A DNA stretch of 64,000 nt from contig NZ_FOKF01000004.1 in NCBI RefSeq assembly GCF_900111995.1, positions 62,001-126,000 on the forward strand. The letters are read 5' to 3'. Below the pieces are notes generated by a model. The model ran no database searches. It was not told the DNA's origin and worked only from the letters and a program-made list of their open reading frames with translations. Shown piece after piece: positions 44,187-54,098 of this stretch (positions are counted from its first letter, which is position 1; each line of letters starts with the position of its first letter). Position numbers and translations under genes: made by a program. The stretch is from Collimonas sp. OK607. GTDB lineage: Bacteria > Pseudomonadota > Gammaproteobacteria > Burkholderiales > Burkholderiaceae_D.

Positions 44187-45842
44187 TTAAGATGTTTGGT
44201 AAGCGTTACTGTTCGCAAGACTGACTGACGGCATGCCGGATTTTCTTGCTTTGCGGATGAAATCCACGGCGCGCTCGCCGATCATGACGGCGGCGGCGTT
44301 CGTATTGGCAGAGATTAAAGATGGCATCACTGATGCATCGATGACGCGCAAACCTTCCACGCCGCGTACCCGGAGTTCGCAATCCACAACCGATCGCGCA
44401 TCTGATCCCATGCGACAGGTGGATACCGGATGGTGCCCGGTGGTGCCGACCTGGCGCGCAAAGGAGATGAGTTCATCGCGCTGGTTAACGCCGGGGCCGG
44501 GATAGAGCTCGCGTTCGGTAATCGCAGCCAGCGCTGGCGCGGCGGCAATGCGCCGTGCCCATGCGATGCCGCTCAGCGTGGTGTCGATGTCGTAATCGCT
44601 GGTAAGGTAATTGAAAGATATCTTTATCTTGTCTCGTGGATCACCGGAGGCGAGCATGAGCCTGCCGCGCGAAGTCGGGCGGCAGACGTTGGGCGCCAGC
44701 GTAAAGCCGGGAAATCGATGCAGTGCTTTTTTCTTGCTGTCCAGCTCGCCGGACAAGGGCAAGACGTGGAACTGCAAGTCCGGGCGCGCAAGCGCAGGGT
44801 TGCTTTTGCAGAAAATGCCGACTTCGGCCGCCGGCATGGTCATCGCGCCGCGTTTGTTGACGAGGTAGGAAAACACTTCCTTGATTGCCCGCAAGCCGCT
44901 TAAACGCTGGTTCATCGAACTTTGCCCGGCTTTTAGTTGCCACATCAGCGGTATCACCAGATGGTCTTGCAGGTTGCGTCCCACTTCGTGCGCATCACAG
45001 AGAGGCGCGATGCCATGCGCCGCCAGTTCGTCTGCCGGACCTATGCCGGACAGCATCAGCAGATGCGGGCTGCCGATCGCGCCAGCCGTCAAAAGCACTT
45101 CGGTGCCGGCCCGTACGGTCTTGGGCTGTCCTGCGACGAAGTATTCAACGCCGACGGCGCGCCTGCCCTCGAACAGGATGCGGGAGACGCTGGAATCGGT
45201 CCGGATACAAAGGTTGGGGCGCGACAGTGCCGGTTTCAGATAGGCGTGCGCGGACGAGCAGCGTTTGGCGCCTGACAGCGTGGCCTGATACAAACCGACG
45301 CCTTCTTGCCGGGTACCGTTGAAGTCTGGATTGCGGGGGATGCCCGCCTGTTCCGCAGCGGTAATCAATATTTTGCTGAGCGGCGTCGGGTCGACCAGGT
45401 TGGATACCGCGAGCGGACCGTCGCTGCCATGCAAGTCATTCCTGATATTCGCGTTGTTTTCGGCGCGCAGGAAATAAGGTTCGACTTCATCCCAACCCCA
45501 GCCATTTGCGCCGCCAGCTGCCCAGTCGTCGTAATCCTCGCGCTGGCCACGCAGGTACAGCAAGCCGTTGATCGCCGAGCTGCCACCCAATACTCTGCCA
45601 CGCGGCAGCGCAATGTGCCTGCCGCCCAGGCCGGGTTCTGCCTGCGTGTTGTATGACCAGTTGAACGGATGTTCGGGTTCCTGGGTTTTGCCCCAGCCGG
45701 CGGGCATGTCGATCAGTATGTTGTTGTCGCGAGCGCCAGCTTCCAGGAGCAAGACGTTGATCTTGCTGTTTTCTGATAACCGGCCTGCCAACACACAGCC
45801 AGCCGAGCCGGCGCCGATCACGATGTAATCGAAATTGTCCAT
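44187..45842 (-). CDS. GMC-family FAD oxidoreductase (copy 2)
   Basis: A 551-residue homologue of the enzyme at 34.2 kb. IVIGAGSAGCVLAGRL binds FAD, VLGGSSAINGLLYLRGQREDY is the GMC signature (start of it visible as GGSSAINGLLYLRG), and TTGHHPVSTCRMG carries the catalytic His. Such enzymes oxidise alcohols, in many terpenoid pathways from primary alcohol to aldehyde. The promoter region upstream (45.9-46.2 kb) carries the island dyad element. It is followed on the same strand by the phosphotransferase. Two GMC enzymes in one island suggests oxidation at two different hydroxyls. Confidence 0.9.
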   Translation of the reverse strand: MDNFDYIVIGAGSAGCVLAGRLSENSKINVLLLEAGARDNNILIDMPAGWGKTQEPEHPFNWSYNTQAEPGLGGRHIALPRGRVLGGSSAINGLLYLRGQREDYDDWAAGGANGWGWDEVEPYFLRAENNANIRNDLHGSDGPLAVSNLVDPTPLSKILITAAEQAGIPRNPDFNGTRQEGVGLYQATLSGAKRCSSAHAYLKPALSRPNLCIRTDSSVSRILFEGRRAVGVEYFVAGQPKTVRAGTEVLLTAGAIGSPHLLMLSGIGPADELAAHGIAPLCDAHEVGRNLQDHLVIPLMWQLKAGQSSMNQRLSGLRAIKEVFSYLVNKRGAMTMPAAEVGIFCKSNPALARPDLQFHVLPLSGELDSKKKALHRFPGFTLAPNVCRPTSRGRLMLASGDPRDKIKISFNYLTSDYDIDTTLSGIAWARRIAAAPALAAITERELYPGPGVNQRDELISFARQVGTTGHHPVSTCRMGSDARSVVDCELRVRGVEGLRVIDASVMPSLISANTNAAAVMIGERAVDFIRKARKSGMPSVSLANSNAYQTS

Positions 45843-46004
45843 TGCGCGCTTTTCATTGTGATAAAGCCTCGACCGTAGTGCTCATGCAGATAGAGACTTA
45901 TTGGTTTGATAATGCTTGTTGTTTCATGCCGGATACAAGTAGACCAAGAAATGTGCCGTAGCAGGACGGGCAGCGCGGATGACGCGTGCAGGGTTTTAAA
46001 ATTA

Positions 46005-46046
46005 TAGACTTGAGTCTAGATTAATTTAATATTGAACTAAAGTCTA
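46005..46046. promoter_or_regulatory. Operator-like double dyad between GMC copy 2 and the ABC-F gene
   Basis: The 406-base divergent gap carries TAGACTTGAGTCTA (46005-46018), a perfect 6-bp inverted repeat with a 2-bp spacer, and TGAACTAAAGTCTA (46033-46046). They match the dyads at 26.01-26.05 kb closely, in a similarly AT-rich block. They would control the GMC gene on the minus strand. No gene lies in the rest of the gap. Confidence 0.55.
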
Positions 46047-46190
46047 TAATTAATTCGCACGGGCATTGGCGTGTGCTGACAGACGTTGGAAATCGCATCA
46101 TCCTGGCCCTGTATGGTGTCGGATTCATGGGAAACAGAGCGGTAAGTCGTTGTTTTTACGGTGGTCCACAGTGCACAATTGCGGATACTG

Positions 46191-46196
46191 TATAAT
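46191..46196 (+). promoter_or_regulatory. Possible -10 element of the ABC-F gene
   Basis: TATAAT lies 53 bases before the ATG of the ABC-F gene. A good -35 hexamer at the usual spacing was not found, so this is tentative. Confidence 0.3.
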
Positions 46197-46248
46197 GCCG
46201 CCTCATTGTCTAACCCTATGATTCAATTAAGAAAAGAACCAGTTTAAG

Positions 46249-47850
46249 ATGCTTTCCACCGCAAATATCACGATGCAGTTCGGCCCTAAGCCGCTGTTTG
46301 AAAACATTTCCGTCAAATTCGGCGACGGCAACCGTTACGGCCTGATCGGCGCGAACGGCTGCGGCAAGTCGACGTTCATGAAGATCCTGGGCGGCGATCT
46401 GGAGTCTTCGGCCGGCAACGTGATGCTGGATCAGCACGAGCGCCTGGGTAAATTGCGTCAGGATCAGTTTGCGTTTGAAGAAATGCGGGTACTCGACGTG
46501 GTGATGATGGGCCACACTGAAATGTGGGCAGCGATGGCCGAGCGCGATGCGATCTATGCCAATCCGGAAGCCACCGACGATGACTACATGAAGGCCGCCG
46601 ACCTGGAAGCCAGGTTCGCCGAATACGATGGCTACACCGCCGAAGCGCGCGCTGGCGAACTGCTGTTGGGCGTGGGCGTCTCGATCGATCAGCATCAAGG
46701 CCCGATGAGCAACGTCGCGCCAGGCTGGAAGCTGCGCGTCTTGCTGGCGCAGGCACTGTTTTCGAATCCGGATATCCTGTTGCTCGACGAGCCGACCAAT
46801 AACCTCGATATCAACACCATCCGCTGGCTGGAAGATGTGCTGAACCAGCGCAATTCAACCATGATCATCATTTCCCATGATCGCCATTTCCTGAACCAGG
46901 TATGTACCCACATGGCCGATATGGACTACGGCACATTGAAGGTTTATCCAGGCAATTACGACGACTACATGCTGGCATCGTCGCAGGCACGAGCGCAGCA
47001 GTTGTCGGTGAATGCGAAGGCCAAGGACAAGGTCGCCGAGTTGCAGGATTTCGTGCGCCGCTTTGCCGCCAACAAATCGAAGGCACGCCAGGCTACCTCG
47101 CGCGCCAAGCAAATTGAAAAAATCAAGGTCGAGGATGTCAAGCCATCCAGCCGCGCCAATCCGTTCGTGCGTTTCGACGGCGAGAAGAAGCTGCATCGGC
47201 TGGCAGTCGAAGTGCAGGGCATCAGCAAGACTTACGACCGGCCGATCTTCAAGAATTTCAGCATTATGGTTGAAGCTGGCGAGAAAATCGCCATCATCGG
47301 CGCCAACGGCGCGGGTAAAACCACGCTGTTACGCAGCATTGGCGGCACCGAGATCGCCGGCCTGGCAGCAGACAGCGGCCTGGTGAAATGGGCGGAAAAT
47401 GCTAATGTCGGCTACATGCCGCAAGATCCGACCGAAGATTTCGCGACCGACCTGACACTCACCGACTGGATGGGACGATGGACCCAGGAAGGCGACGACG
47501 ACCAGGCCGTGCGTTCCAGCCTTGGCCGTTTGCTGTTCAGCGGCGACGACGTCAAGAAATCGGTCAAGGTGTTGTCCGGTGGCGAGAAGGGCCGCATGAT
47601 GTACGGCAAGCTGATGCTGGGCCGCCATAACGTGCTGCTGCTGGACGAGCCGACCAACCATATGGACATGGAGTCGATCGAATCGCTTAATATCGCGCTG
47701 GAGAAATACGCCGGCACCCTGATTTTCGTGTCGCATGACCGGGAGTTCGTGTCATCGCTGGCGACCCGGATTTTGGAAGTCAAGGAAAACGAAATAGTCG
47801 ACTTCCAGGGCTCTTACGAGGATTACCTGACTAGTCAGGGTATCGAGTAA
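46249..47850 (+). CDS. ybiT: ABC-F ATPase, YbiT-type
   Basis: A 533-residue tandem ABC ATPase without membrane segments. Walker A motifs are GANGCGKST (about 36) and GANGAGKTT (about 350). The first signature motif is degenerate, reading [14 protein letters not shown] instead of LSGG, as is usual for YbiT. The second, SGGEKGRMM, is canonical, and each half has a LLDEPTN Walker B. A charged linker lies between them (about 245-320). ABC-F proteins bind the ribosome E-site and relieve stalling; the role of YbiT is less well known. The gene is separated from the island by the divergent gap and looks like the start of the ordinary chromosome. Confidence 0.93.
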   Translation: MLSTANITMQFGPKPLFENISVKFGDGNRYGLIGANGCGKSTFMKILGGDLESSAGNVMLDQHERLGKLRQDQFAFEEMRVLDVVMMGHTEMWAAMAERDAIYANPEATDDDYMKAADLEARFAEYDGYTAEARAGELLLGVGVSIDQHQGPMSNVAPGWKLRVLLAQALFSNPDILLLDEPTNNLDINTIRWLEDVLNQRNSTMIIISHDRHFLNQVCTHMADMDYGTLKVYPGNYDDYMLASSQARAQQLSVNAKAKDKVAELQDFVRRFAANKSKARQATSRAKQIEKIKVEDVKPSSRANPFVRFDGEKKLHRLAVEVQGISKTYDRPIFKNFSIMVEAGEKIAIIGANGAGKTTLLRSIGGTEIAGLAADSGLVKWAENANVGYMPQDPTEDFATDLTLTDWMGRWTQEGDDDQAVRSSLGRLLFSGDDVKKSVKVLSGGEKGRMMYGKLMLGRHNVLLLDEPTNHMDMESIESLNIALEKYAGTLIFVSHDREFVSSLATRILEVKENEIVDFQGSYEDYLTSQGIE

Positions 47851-47901
47851 ATCGCTGGAGTTGCGCGCAGAAACTGCTGCGCCGTGAATCCGTGAAGAAC
47901 C

Positions 47902-47942
47902 AAAAAAAGCGTGGCAGAATTTATCTGGCACGCTTTTTTTAT
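47902..47942. terminator. Bidirectional terminator between ABC-F and the hypothetical gene
   Basis: The inverted repeat AGCGTGGCAGA ... TCTGGCACGCT (10 of 11 pairs) is flanked by A-run on the left and T-run on the right, so it can end transcription from both convergent genes. Confidence 0.9.
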
Positions 47943-47966
47943 ATCCAATCATTACGTTGTCTATGG

Positions 47967-48539
47967 TTACTGCCGTTCGCCCAGATACAGCAACTGATCC
48001 AGCCGGCCACGCAGGCTACGGGCAATTTCCTCGCCCTTGGCTTTCAGCACTGCTTCCAGGTAGACCTGCCGCAATTCGCGGAAATCCTGGACGCTGCCGG
48101 CGCGTTCGACTTTCAGCTGCAAGCCGTAACCGCGCAGACCGATCATGCTCTTGATGGTGTCGTTGTAAAAATGATAAATCGCTTCAAACTGGGTTTGTCC
48201 TGGCGGCAGTACTTGCTCAGCGGACATGGGTGCGATAGCGGGCGGCGGGATGTTATTCGACGCCGGCGCTTCGGCTGCAGCGATGTTATTGACGACGGGA
48301 CTGCTGGCAGTGGCGGTGTTGGTGCTGGCGGTATCAGCGCTAGCCTGGATCAGACCGGCTTGCAGCAGCTCGTCCAGATGTTCCTGGCCCAGCCCCAGAC
48401 CCGCTACTTTCCTTAATAATTCATCATTGCCGGTCTTGCCGTCGACCAGTAATAACAGCGTACGCAGACGTGGCGCCACGGTTTGGCCGCGTGTTGCTAT
48501 TTCTGTACGGCCGCGCTCGGTTTTGTCGAAAATAATCAT
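47967..48539 (-). CDS. Hypothetical protein
   Basis: A 190-residue protein starting at ATG 48539, where GGGAGA is 4-9 bases upstream; the longer open frame to 48569 is not needed. Residues 1-65 look like a small winged-helix-like or wing-domain segment (LRTLLLLVDGKTGNDELL). A Thr/Ala/Pro/Asn-rich linker follows (about 70-115). The C-terminal part (115-190) is helical and charged. I do not recognise the family. It may be specific to Burkholderiales. No partner is obvious; it is convergent with the ABC-F gene and divergent from nadA. Confidence 0.65.
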   Translation of the reverse strand: MIIFDKTERGRTEIATRGQTVAPRLRTLLLLVDGKTGNDELLRKVAGLGLGQEHLDELLQAGLIQASADTASTNTATASSPVVNNIAAAEAPASNNIPPPAIAPMSAEQVLPPGQTQFEAIYHFYNDTIKSMIGLRGYGLQLKVERAGSVQDFRELRQVYLEAVLKAKGEEIARSLRGRLDQLLYLGERQ

Positions 48540-48780
48540 GATCTCCCTGTATTCTTTTATTGCATCCAAAAAAATGCGTGAGGATTTGATCCGGCAGATT
48601 TTCAGTCACAGTTTTTTGTGATAATTGTGAAATCATAGTACGGGAGTTCATTCCAGCTTGCAATACGGTAATGTTAAGGCGCGGCCTGACAGATAGCGGT
48701 AGAATTCCTGTCCGCGGATACTGTGGCGAAATATGCTGTTGCGCCTTCTGTCGTATGATTGCGCTATTGCCGCACTGACT

Positions 48781-48816
48781 CACGCATTCACCCACGTATT
48801 CACCCACGCATTTACC
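48781..48816. repeat. Three tandem 12-bp repeats upstream of nadA
   Basis: CACGCATTCACC (48781-48792), CACGTATTCACC (48793-48804) and CACGCATTTACC (48805-48816) stand in direct succession, ending 10 bases before the nadA ATG. Each copy differs from the first by one base. Confidence 0.85.
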
Positions 48817-48826
48817 TATCATCGCC

Positions 48827-49990
48827 ATGCAAACCCACGCCATCAAAACCGTTGAATTCGAGCGGCCGCAAATGGACCCAGGCAGCAGCTTAGGTTCCAG
48901 TTCAGGTACCAGCTGTACTGCCCACGCCTGGGCCCGCGTTCCCGATACCCCCACGCCAGACCAGAAAATCGCGCTCAAGGAGCGTATAAAACGCTTGCTG
49001 AAAGAACAGCAGGCGGTACTGGTCGCCCACTATTATGTAGATGGCGATTTGCAGGACCTGGCAGAAGAAACCGGCGGCTGCGTCTCCGATTCGCTGGAAA
49101 TGGCGCGCTTTGGCCGCGATCATCCGGCTAAGACACTGGTGGTCGCCGGCGTCAAGTTCATGGGGGAAACCTCAAAAATCCTGAGCCCGCACAAGCGCGT
49201 GCTGATGCCTGACCTGGATGCGACCTGTTCGCTCGACCTCGGTTGCCCGGCTGATGAGTTCTCCGCTTTTTGCGATGCCCATCCTGATCGCACCGTGGTG
49301 GTGTACGCCAATACCAGCGCCGCCGTCAAAGCGCGTGCCGACTGGATGGTCACGTCCTCCATCGGGCTCGACATCGTGGCGCATTTGCATGCCCAGGGTA
49401 AAAAAATCCTGTGGGCGCCGGATAAGCATCTGGGCGGCTATATACAGAAACAGACCGGCGCCGACATGTTGTTGTGGCAGGGTTCCTGTCTGGTGCATGA
49501 CGAGTTCAAGGGCGTTGAGCTGGAATTGCTGCGCCAGCAGCATCCGAACGCCAAGATCCTGGTGCATCCGGAATCGCCGGAAGCGGTGGTGGCGCAAGCT
49601 GACGTAGTCGGCTCCACCACGCAGTTGATCGCCGCCGCCCAGAACCTGGACGCCGACGAATTCATCGTCGCCACCGACAACGGCATTTTGCACAAGATGA
49701 GAATGGCGGCTCCGGGCAAACGCTTTATCGACGCACCGACTGCCGGCAACAGCGCCACCTGCAAGAGCTGCGCGCATTGCCCGTGGATGGCGATGAACGG
49801 CTTGCAGAATCTGGCCGACGTGCTGGAATCCGGCAGCAATGAAATCCATGTCGATGCTGAAATCGGCCGCAAGGCAGTGGTCTGCATCGATCGCATGCTG
49901 GATTTCGCAGCGCAACGCAAAGCCAATGTGCGCCCGTCCAGCGATCTGGCGCAAGAACAAAAACTGTTTTCAGGAATCGGTCCCGCATGA
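48827..49990 (+). CDS. nadA: Quinolinate synthase A
   Basis: A 387-residue 4Fe-4S enzyme that condenses iminoaspartate and dihydroxyacetone phosphate to quinolinate in de novo NAD synthesis. [20 protein letters not shown] opens the first of three Rossmann-like domains. Candidate cluster cysteines lie in [18 protein letters not shown] and [13 protein letters not shown]; three of them would bind the cluster. Its first 40 residues are Ser/Thr/Gly-rich and not conserved, so ATG 48827 is one option, with Met16 as a possible later start. It overlaps nadC by four bases. The upstream tandem repeat lies right at the expected ribosome site. Confidence 0.93.
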   Translation: MQTHAIKTVEFERPQMDPGSSLGSSSGTSCTAHAWARVPDTPTPDQKIALKERIKRLLKEQQAVLVAHYYVDGDLQDLAEETGGCVSDSLEMARFGRDHPAKTLVVAGVKFMGETSKILSPHKRVLMPDLDATCSLDLGCPADEFSAFCDAHPDRTVVVYANTSAAVKARADWMVTSSIGLDIVAHLHAQGKKILWAPDKHLGGYIQKQTGADMLLWQGSCLVHDEFKGVELELLRQQHPNAKILVHPESPEAVVAQADVVGSTTQLIAAAQNLDADEFIVATDNGILHKMRMAAPGKRFIDAPTAGNSATCKSCAHCPWMAMNGLQNLADVLESGSNEIHVDAEIGRKAVVCIDRMLDFAAQRKANVRPSSDLAQEQKLFSGIGPA

Positions 49991-50865
49991 GTACTTCCAC
50001 CAGCACTTTAGAGAATCGTTTTGCGCCGTTTGATGCTGCGCTGCAAACGGCGTTCGATAACAATATCCGCACCGCGATTGCCGAAGATGTCGGTAGCGGT
50101 GACCTGACCGGCAAGCTGGTCCCCGAGCAACAAATGGTCAAGGCGCGCGTGATCGTGCGCGAACAGGCAGTGCTGTGCGGTGCGCCATGGTTCGAAGCCG
50201 TGATGCGGCAGCTCGATGCACGCATTCATATCGACTGGTCTTATGCAGAAGGCGACCTGATGAGCGCCGACAGCCAGGTTTGCCTGATAACTGCACCGGC
50301 CCGGGCGCTGCTGACCGCTGAGCGCGGCGCCTTGAATTTCCTGCAGCTGTTGTCCGGCGTGGCCAGTGCAACGCGTATTTATGTCAACGCCATCGCCGAC
50401 ACCAAGGCACATATTCTCGATACGCGCAAAACCTTGCCTGGCTTGCGTCTGGCGCAAAAATACGCGGTACGGGTAGGCGGCGGACATAACCAGCGCCTGG
50501 CCTTGTACGATGGCATCCTGATCAAGGAAAATCATATCGCGGCGGCCGGCGGCATTGCAGCAGCCATGCAGGCAGCGGACAAGCTGGATGCAGGCGTTAC
50601 GGTGCAGATTGAAGTGGAAAGCCTGGTGCAGCTGGATGAAGCTTTGCGCGCAGGCGCGAAATCGATTCTGCTGGATAACTTCAGCCTCGATGCGATGCGT
50701 GATGCAGTCAACCTGACCGCCGGCAGGGCGCTGCTGGAAGCTTCCGGTGGCATCAACATGGAGACGGTGCGGGCGATTGCTGAAACCGGCGTCGACCGGA
50801 TTTCTATCGGCAGCCTGACCAAGGATATCCGGGCCACCGATTATTCACTGCGGATTATTGAGTAA
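49987..50865 (+). CDS. nadC: Nicotinate-nucleotide pyrophosphorylase (quinolinate phosphoribosyltransferase)
   Basis: A 292-residue enzyme that converts quinolinate and PRPP to nicotinate mononucleotide with loss of CO2. [12 protein letters not shown] near residue 35, [29 protein letters not shown] near 145 and KENHI are characteristic, with Arg/Lys and His residues of the quinolinate site. IEVES and LLDNFSLD follow, and the C-terminal [18 protein letters not shown] complete the barrel. It overlaps nadA (ATGA), so the two are translationally coupled. The third enzyme of the pathway, nadB, lies at 55.4-57.0 kb on the other strand. Confidence 0.95.
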   Translation: MSTSTSTLENRFAPFDAALQTAFDNNIRTAIAEDVGSGDLTGKLVPEQQMVKARVIVREQAVLCGAPWFEAVMRQLDARIHIDWSYAEGDLMSADSQVCLITAPARALLTAERGALNFLQLLSGVASATRIYVNAIADTKAHILDTRKTLPGLRLAQKYAVRVGGGHNQRLALYDGILIKENHIAAAGGIAAAMQAADKLDAGVTVQIEVESLVQLDEALRAGAKSILLDNFSLDAMRDAVNLTAGRALLEASGGINMETVRAIAETGVDRISIGSLTKDIRATDYSLRIIE

Positions 50866-50870
50866 ATTTA

Positions 50871-50900
50871 CTCGGTTGTATCTGGTTGTATTTGGTTGTA
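50871..50900. repeat. Three tandem 10-bp repeats after nadC
   Basis: CTCGGTTGTA, TCTGGTTGTA and TTTGGTTGTA follow in succession within the gap after the nadC stop. All three end in GGTTGTA. Function unknown. Confidence 0.8.
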
Positions 50901-50950
50901 CTTCGACGTGTGCGCAATGCCGGTGATTGTGCATGCGTCCAGTGACAAGC

Positions 50951-51148
50951 TCAGTGAATAAGTTTTGCTGCGGTGAACGCCAGGGCTGTCAGGGAGACGG
51001 CTGTGACGATAAACCATCTTAGAAGAGTGGACTCAAGTTTGGACACATCTTCTTTGGTGGCCATATGATCCAGGCGTGTTTCGATTCGCGTCATACGACC
51101 ACGCGCCTCGGCAGCAAATTCTTCAAGTTTTGTGATTCTGGTTTCCAT
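50951..51148 (-). CDS. Small coiled-coil protein with C-terminal membrane anchor
   Basis: A 65-residue ORF. Residues 1-42 are charged and heptad-like (METRITKLEEFAAEARGR and the following Thr-Arg-Ile-Glu segment), predicting a coiled coil. Residues 44-62 form one hydrophobic helix at the C-terminus. This layout resembles small tail-anchored proteins common in proteobacteria. A short GGAAC precedes the ATG. No partner is evident; nadC ends 85 bases away on the opposite strand. Confidence 0.6.
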   Translation of the reverse strand: METRITKLEEFAAEARGRMTRIETRLDHMATKEDVSKLESTLLRWFIVTAVSLTALAFTAAKLIH

Positions 51149-51330
51149 GTTCCGATGGTAGCCGTGGTCTGCGCCTGAATCAAGTTTCCGGTCCGTGGTT
51201 TGTATCGATTTAGGTATTTACCGCATGCGGTTGCGGGCGTTGTACGTGATTGTTGCGGCTGGGTACGCAACGCCTACCAGACTTTCGGACGCCCAGGTCA
51301 TTCGGCAGCAGACTCTGGGCATCCGTTGTT

Positions 51331-52620
51331 TTACCGGGCTTTACCCTGGGCAAAATCCATAATTAGCCGTGTCGATAAATACAGGCGCGGAACAATGGTA
51401 TTCAGCAGGACATATTCCGCATCATTCGAATGCGCGCCATAACCGGTCAATCCCATTCCTTCGATCACAGCACCTTTCGATTTCAACGCAGCGAACGCGG
51501 CATCGGTACCGCCTCCGCTAGCCACGTCTACTATCGTCATCGGCAAACCGAGTTCCTGATATATCACCTTGCCATGGGCCGACACCGCGCGCGACGCAGC
51601 ATTGGTTTCCAGCGGTGGCCGGCGCATTTCAAATTTCAGATGGACTTTGGCATCCGGAATCAGTTGATTCTTGATGCGCTCTTGCAACTGGGTTTGCAGT
51701 TGCTCGAAGTCGCTCATCTTCAAGGCGCGGGCATCGGCTTGCGCACTGGCGCTGGCGGGAATCACATTGCGGTTGGTGCCGGCTTGCGCCACGGTCCAGT
51801 TCAATTTCAGGCCGCGTTCAGGTTGTGACAAGGAGTTCAGCTGTAACAGTTGATGCGACAGTTCATACAAGGCGTTGATGCCTTTTTCAGGCGCGGCTCC
51901 GGCGTGTGAAGATTTACCGTCAACCGTCAGATAGGCGGCCGCGATACCGCTGGTCGCCAAGCGCAACTCGCCTTTGGCGCCACCGCCTTCATAGGAAAAC
52001 ACGGCATCCTGCTCCGCGCCCAATTTGGTATGCAAGCTGCGGCCACCCGGTGAGCTTATTTCTTCGTCGCCGTTAATCAACACGGTCAACGTGTCGTAAT
52101 CCTTGAAGCCGATTTTTTGCAGGATGGCGATGGTATGCAAGATTGTGGCGACGCCTTGCTTGTCGTCGGCAATGCCGAGGCCGTAGGCTTTATCGCCATC
52201 AACCCGGTATTGCTGATCCTTCAGCATGCCGCGCAGGTACACCGTATCCATGTGGGCGATCAGCATGATCTTGCGCTTACCAGTACCCTTGAACACCGCA
52301 TGGACGATTTGCCCGATCTTTTCCGGTGTGTCGCCCATCCGATAAATTTCCGGGGCATCCAGCAACTCAGCCTGGCCGCCCAGTTGCGTCAGGCGATCGC
52401 GAATCAGGCTGGCGATCTTTGCCAGGCCTTCAAGATCCTTGCTGCCCGATTCGATATTCACCAGATCGCGCATGGTATCCATCATTGCCGGTTTTTCCTT
52501 TTGCGCCAGCTCATATACCGGCGCCACCGGCGCCGCCAGCGCCAGGCCGGCACTCAATGCCAGTGCCGGAAAAATCAGGCTATTGAGCAAGCTTTTTTTC
52601 AAGGAAATGGATGTTTGCAT
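51331..52620 (-). CDS. M20-family metallopeptidase (glutamate carboxypeptidase-like)
   Basis: A 429-residue protein with a signal peptide (about 30 residues ending near Ala-Leu-Ala-Ala). LIAHMDTVY gives the first metal His and Asp, GLGIADDKQG the bridging Asp, NGDEEISSPGG the catalytic Glu pair, and DVASGGGTDAAFA the later ligands region. The dimerisation domain sits between. This fits exported M20 enzymes like glutamate carboxypeptidase, which cut C-terminal Glu from peptides or folates. It is followed on the same strand by nothing close; the MHS-type MFS gene lies 60 bases upstream and may share its transcript. Confidence 0.88.
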   Translation of the reverse strand: MQTSISLKKSLLNSLIFPALALSAGLALAAPVAPVYELAQKEKPAMMDTMRDLVNIESGSKDLEGLAKIASLIRDRLTQLGGQAELLDAPEIYRMGDTPEKIGQIVHAVFKGTGKRKIMLIAHMDTVYLRGMLKDQQYRVDGDKAYGLGIADDKQGVATILHTIAILQKIGFKDYDTLTVLINGDEEISSPGGRSLHTKLGAEQDAVFSYEGGGAKGELRLATSGIAAAYLTVDGKSSHAGAAPEKGINALYELSHQLLQLNSLSQPERGLKLNWTVAQAGTNRNVIPASASAQADARALKMSDFEQLQTQLQERIKNQLIPDAKVHLKFEMRRPPLETNAASRAVSAHGKVIYQELGLPMTIVDVASGGGTDAAFAALKSKGAVIEGMGLTGYGAHSNDAEYVLLNTIVPRLYLSTRLIMDFAQGKAR

Positions 52621-52679
52621 CGATTTTTGTCTCCGTTATACAAATTAAAAAATGTGTCGTGCTGTTGTTGGATTTGCTG

Positions 52680-53993
52680 CTACACCTGCTGAAGATAGGC
52701 GTGACGTGTCTCGCGCATGCATAGCACCGCAATCAGACTCAGCGTCGCGGCAACCGATACATACGCGCCGACATAAGCCAGGCCGCCGCGTTGTGCCAGC
52801 AATTGTGCGATGTACGGCGCCACCGATGCGCCGAGGATGCCGCCGATGTTATAGGCGACGCCGGCGCCGGTATAGCGCACGCTGGTGGGAAACAGCTCTG
52901 GCAGCAACGCCCCCATCGGCGCGAATGTGACGCCCATCAAGAACAGGAAAATGATCAGGAACAAGGCAATCGCTACCGTACTGCCGCTGCCAAACAGCGG
53001 TTGCATGGTAAAGCCCGCCGCGATCGCCGCCAGGGTGCCGGCTATCAGTACCGGCCGGCGGCCGAAGCGGTCGCTGGCGATGGCCGACAACGGTGTCGCC
53101 AGCGCCATGAACACCACTGCCAGGCACAATAACGCCAGGAATTCCTGCCGCGGGATATGCAAGGTGGTGACGCCATACGACAGCGAAAACACGGTGGCAA
53201 TATAGAACAGCGTGTAGCAGACGATCATCGCGACCGCACCCAGCATTACAGGCCGCCAGTGATGTTTGAACAAGGTGATAGCTGGCACTTTGACGGGCTC
53301 GCGCTTTTCCAGCGCCGCGGCAAACACCGGCGTTTCTGCGATTTTCATCCGGACATACAGTCCCAGCACTACCAGCGCTGCACTGAAAATAAACGGCACG
53401 CGCCAGCCCCAGCTCTTGAACTGTTCATCCGAAAGGCTCAGCGCCAACGCCAGGAACAGGCCGTTTGCCATCAGGAAACCGACCGAGGGGCCGAGTTGCG
53501 GAAACATGCCGTACCTGCCGCGTTTTCCTGCAGGTGCGTATTCGGTTGCGAGTAACGCCGCGCCACCCCATTCGCCGCCAAGGCCGATACCCTGGGCGAA
53601 GCGCAGTACGCACAGCAGGACAGGGGCCAGTGTGCCGATGCGGTCGTACCCCGGCAAGAAGCCGATCAGCATGGTGGAGATACCCATCACCAGCAATGAA
53701 ATCACCAGCGTCGATTTACGCCCGATCCGGTCGCCGAAATGGCCGAACAGAAAAGCCCCGATCGGCCGTGCGATAAACGCGATGCCAAAGGTGACAAATG
53801 CCGACAGCGCCTGGGCGGTCGGTGAATCGTGCGGGAAAAATATCGGGCCGATGACCAGCGCCGCCGCAGTCGCGTAGACATAGAAATCGTAGAATTCAAT
53901 AGCGGTGCCGATGAAGCTGGCGAAGATTACTTTCCTGGCGCTATTTTGTGCCGGGGTTGGGATGGATGTGACTTGCTGCGACGCTGCACTCAT
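52680..53993 (-). CDS. MFS transporter, metabolite:H+ symporter (MHS) family
   Basis: A 437-residue protein with about 12 membrane helices. The N-terminal GTAIEFYDFYVYATAAAL and the RPIGAFLFGHFGDRIGRKSTL segment identify the MHS branch (shikimate, citrate and proline/betaine carriers). LGGEWGGAALLATEYAP is the usual mid-protein helix motif. The gene lies directly upstream of the peptidase gene on the minus strand with 60 bases between them. It is not part of the island. A small organic acid or zwitterion is the likely substrate. Confidence 0.88.
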   Translation of the reverse strand: MSAASQQVTSIPTPAQNSARKVIFASFIGTAIEFYDFYVYATAAALVIGPIFFPHDSPTAQALSAFVTFGIAFIARPIGAFLFGHFGDRIGRKSTLVISLLVMGISTMLIGFLPGYDRIGTLAPVLLCVLRFAQGIGLGGEWGGAALLATEYAPAGKRGRYGMFPQLGPSVGFLMANGLFLALALSLSDEQFKSWGWRVPFIFSAALVVLGLYVRMKIAETPVFAAALEKREPVKVPAITLFKHHWRPVMLGAVAMIVCYTLFYIATVFSLSYGVTTLHIPRQEFLALLCLAVVFMALATPLSAIASDRFGRRPVLIAGTLAAIAAGFTMQPLFGSGSTVAIALFLIIFLFLMGVTFAPMGALLPELFPTSVRYTGAGVAYNIGGILGASVAPYIAQLLAQRGGLAYVGAYVSVAATLSLIAVLCMRETRHAYLQQV

Positions 53994-54098
53994 CTTGTCT
54001 CCTCGTTATGGTTTTGATTTCCAAGCATAGCCGAGATGTGTGAATTGCGACACTACCTCATGCGTCTGTCATCCATCTTTATCGTCCATCTTTATCAT

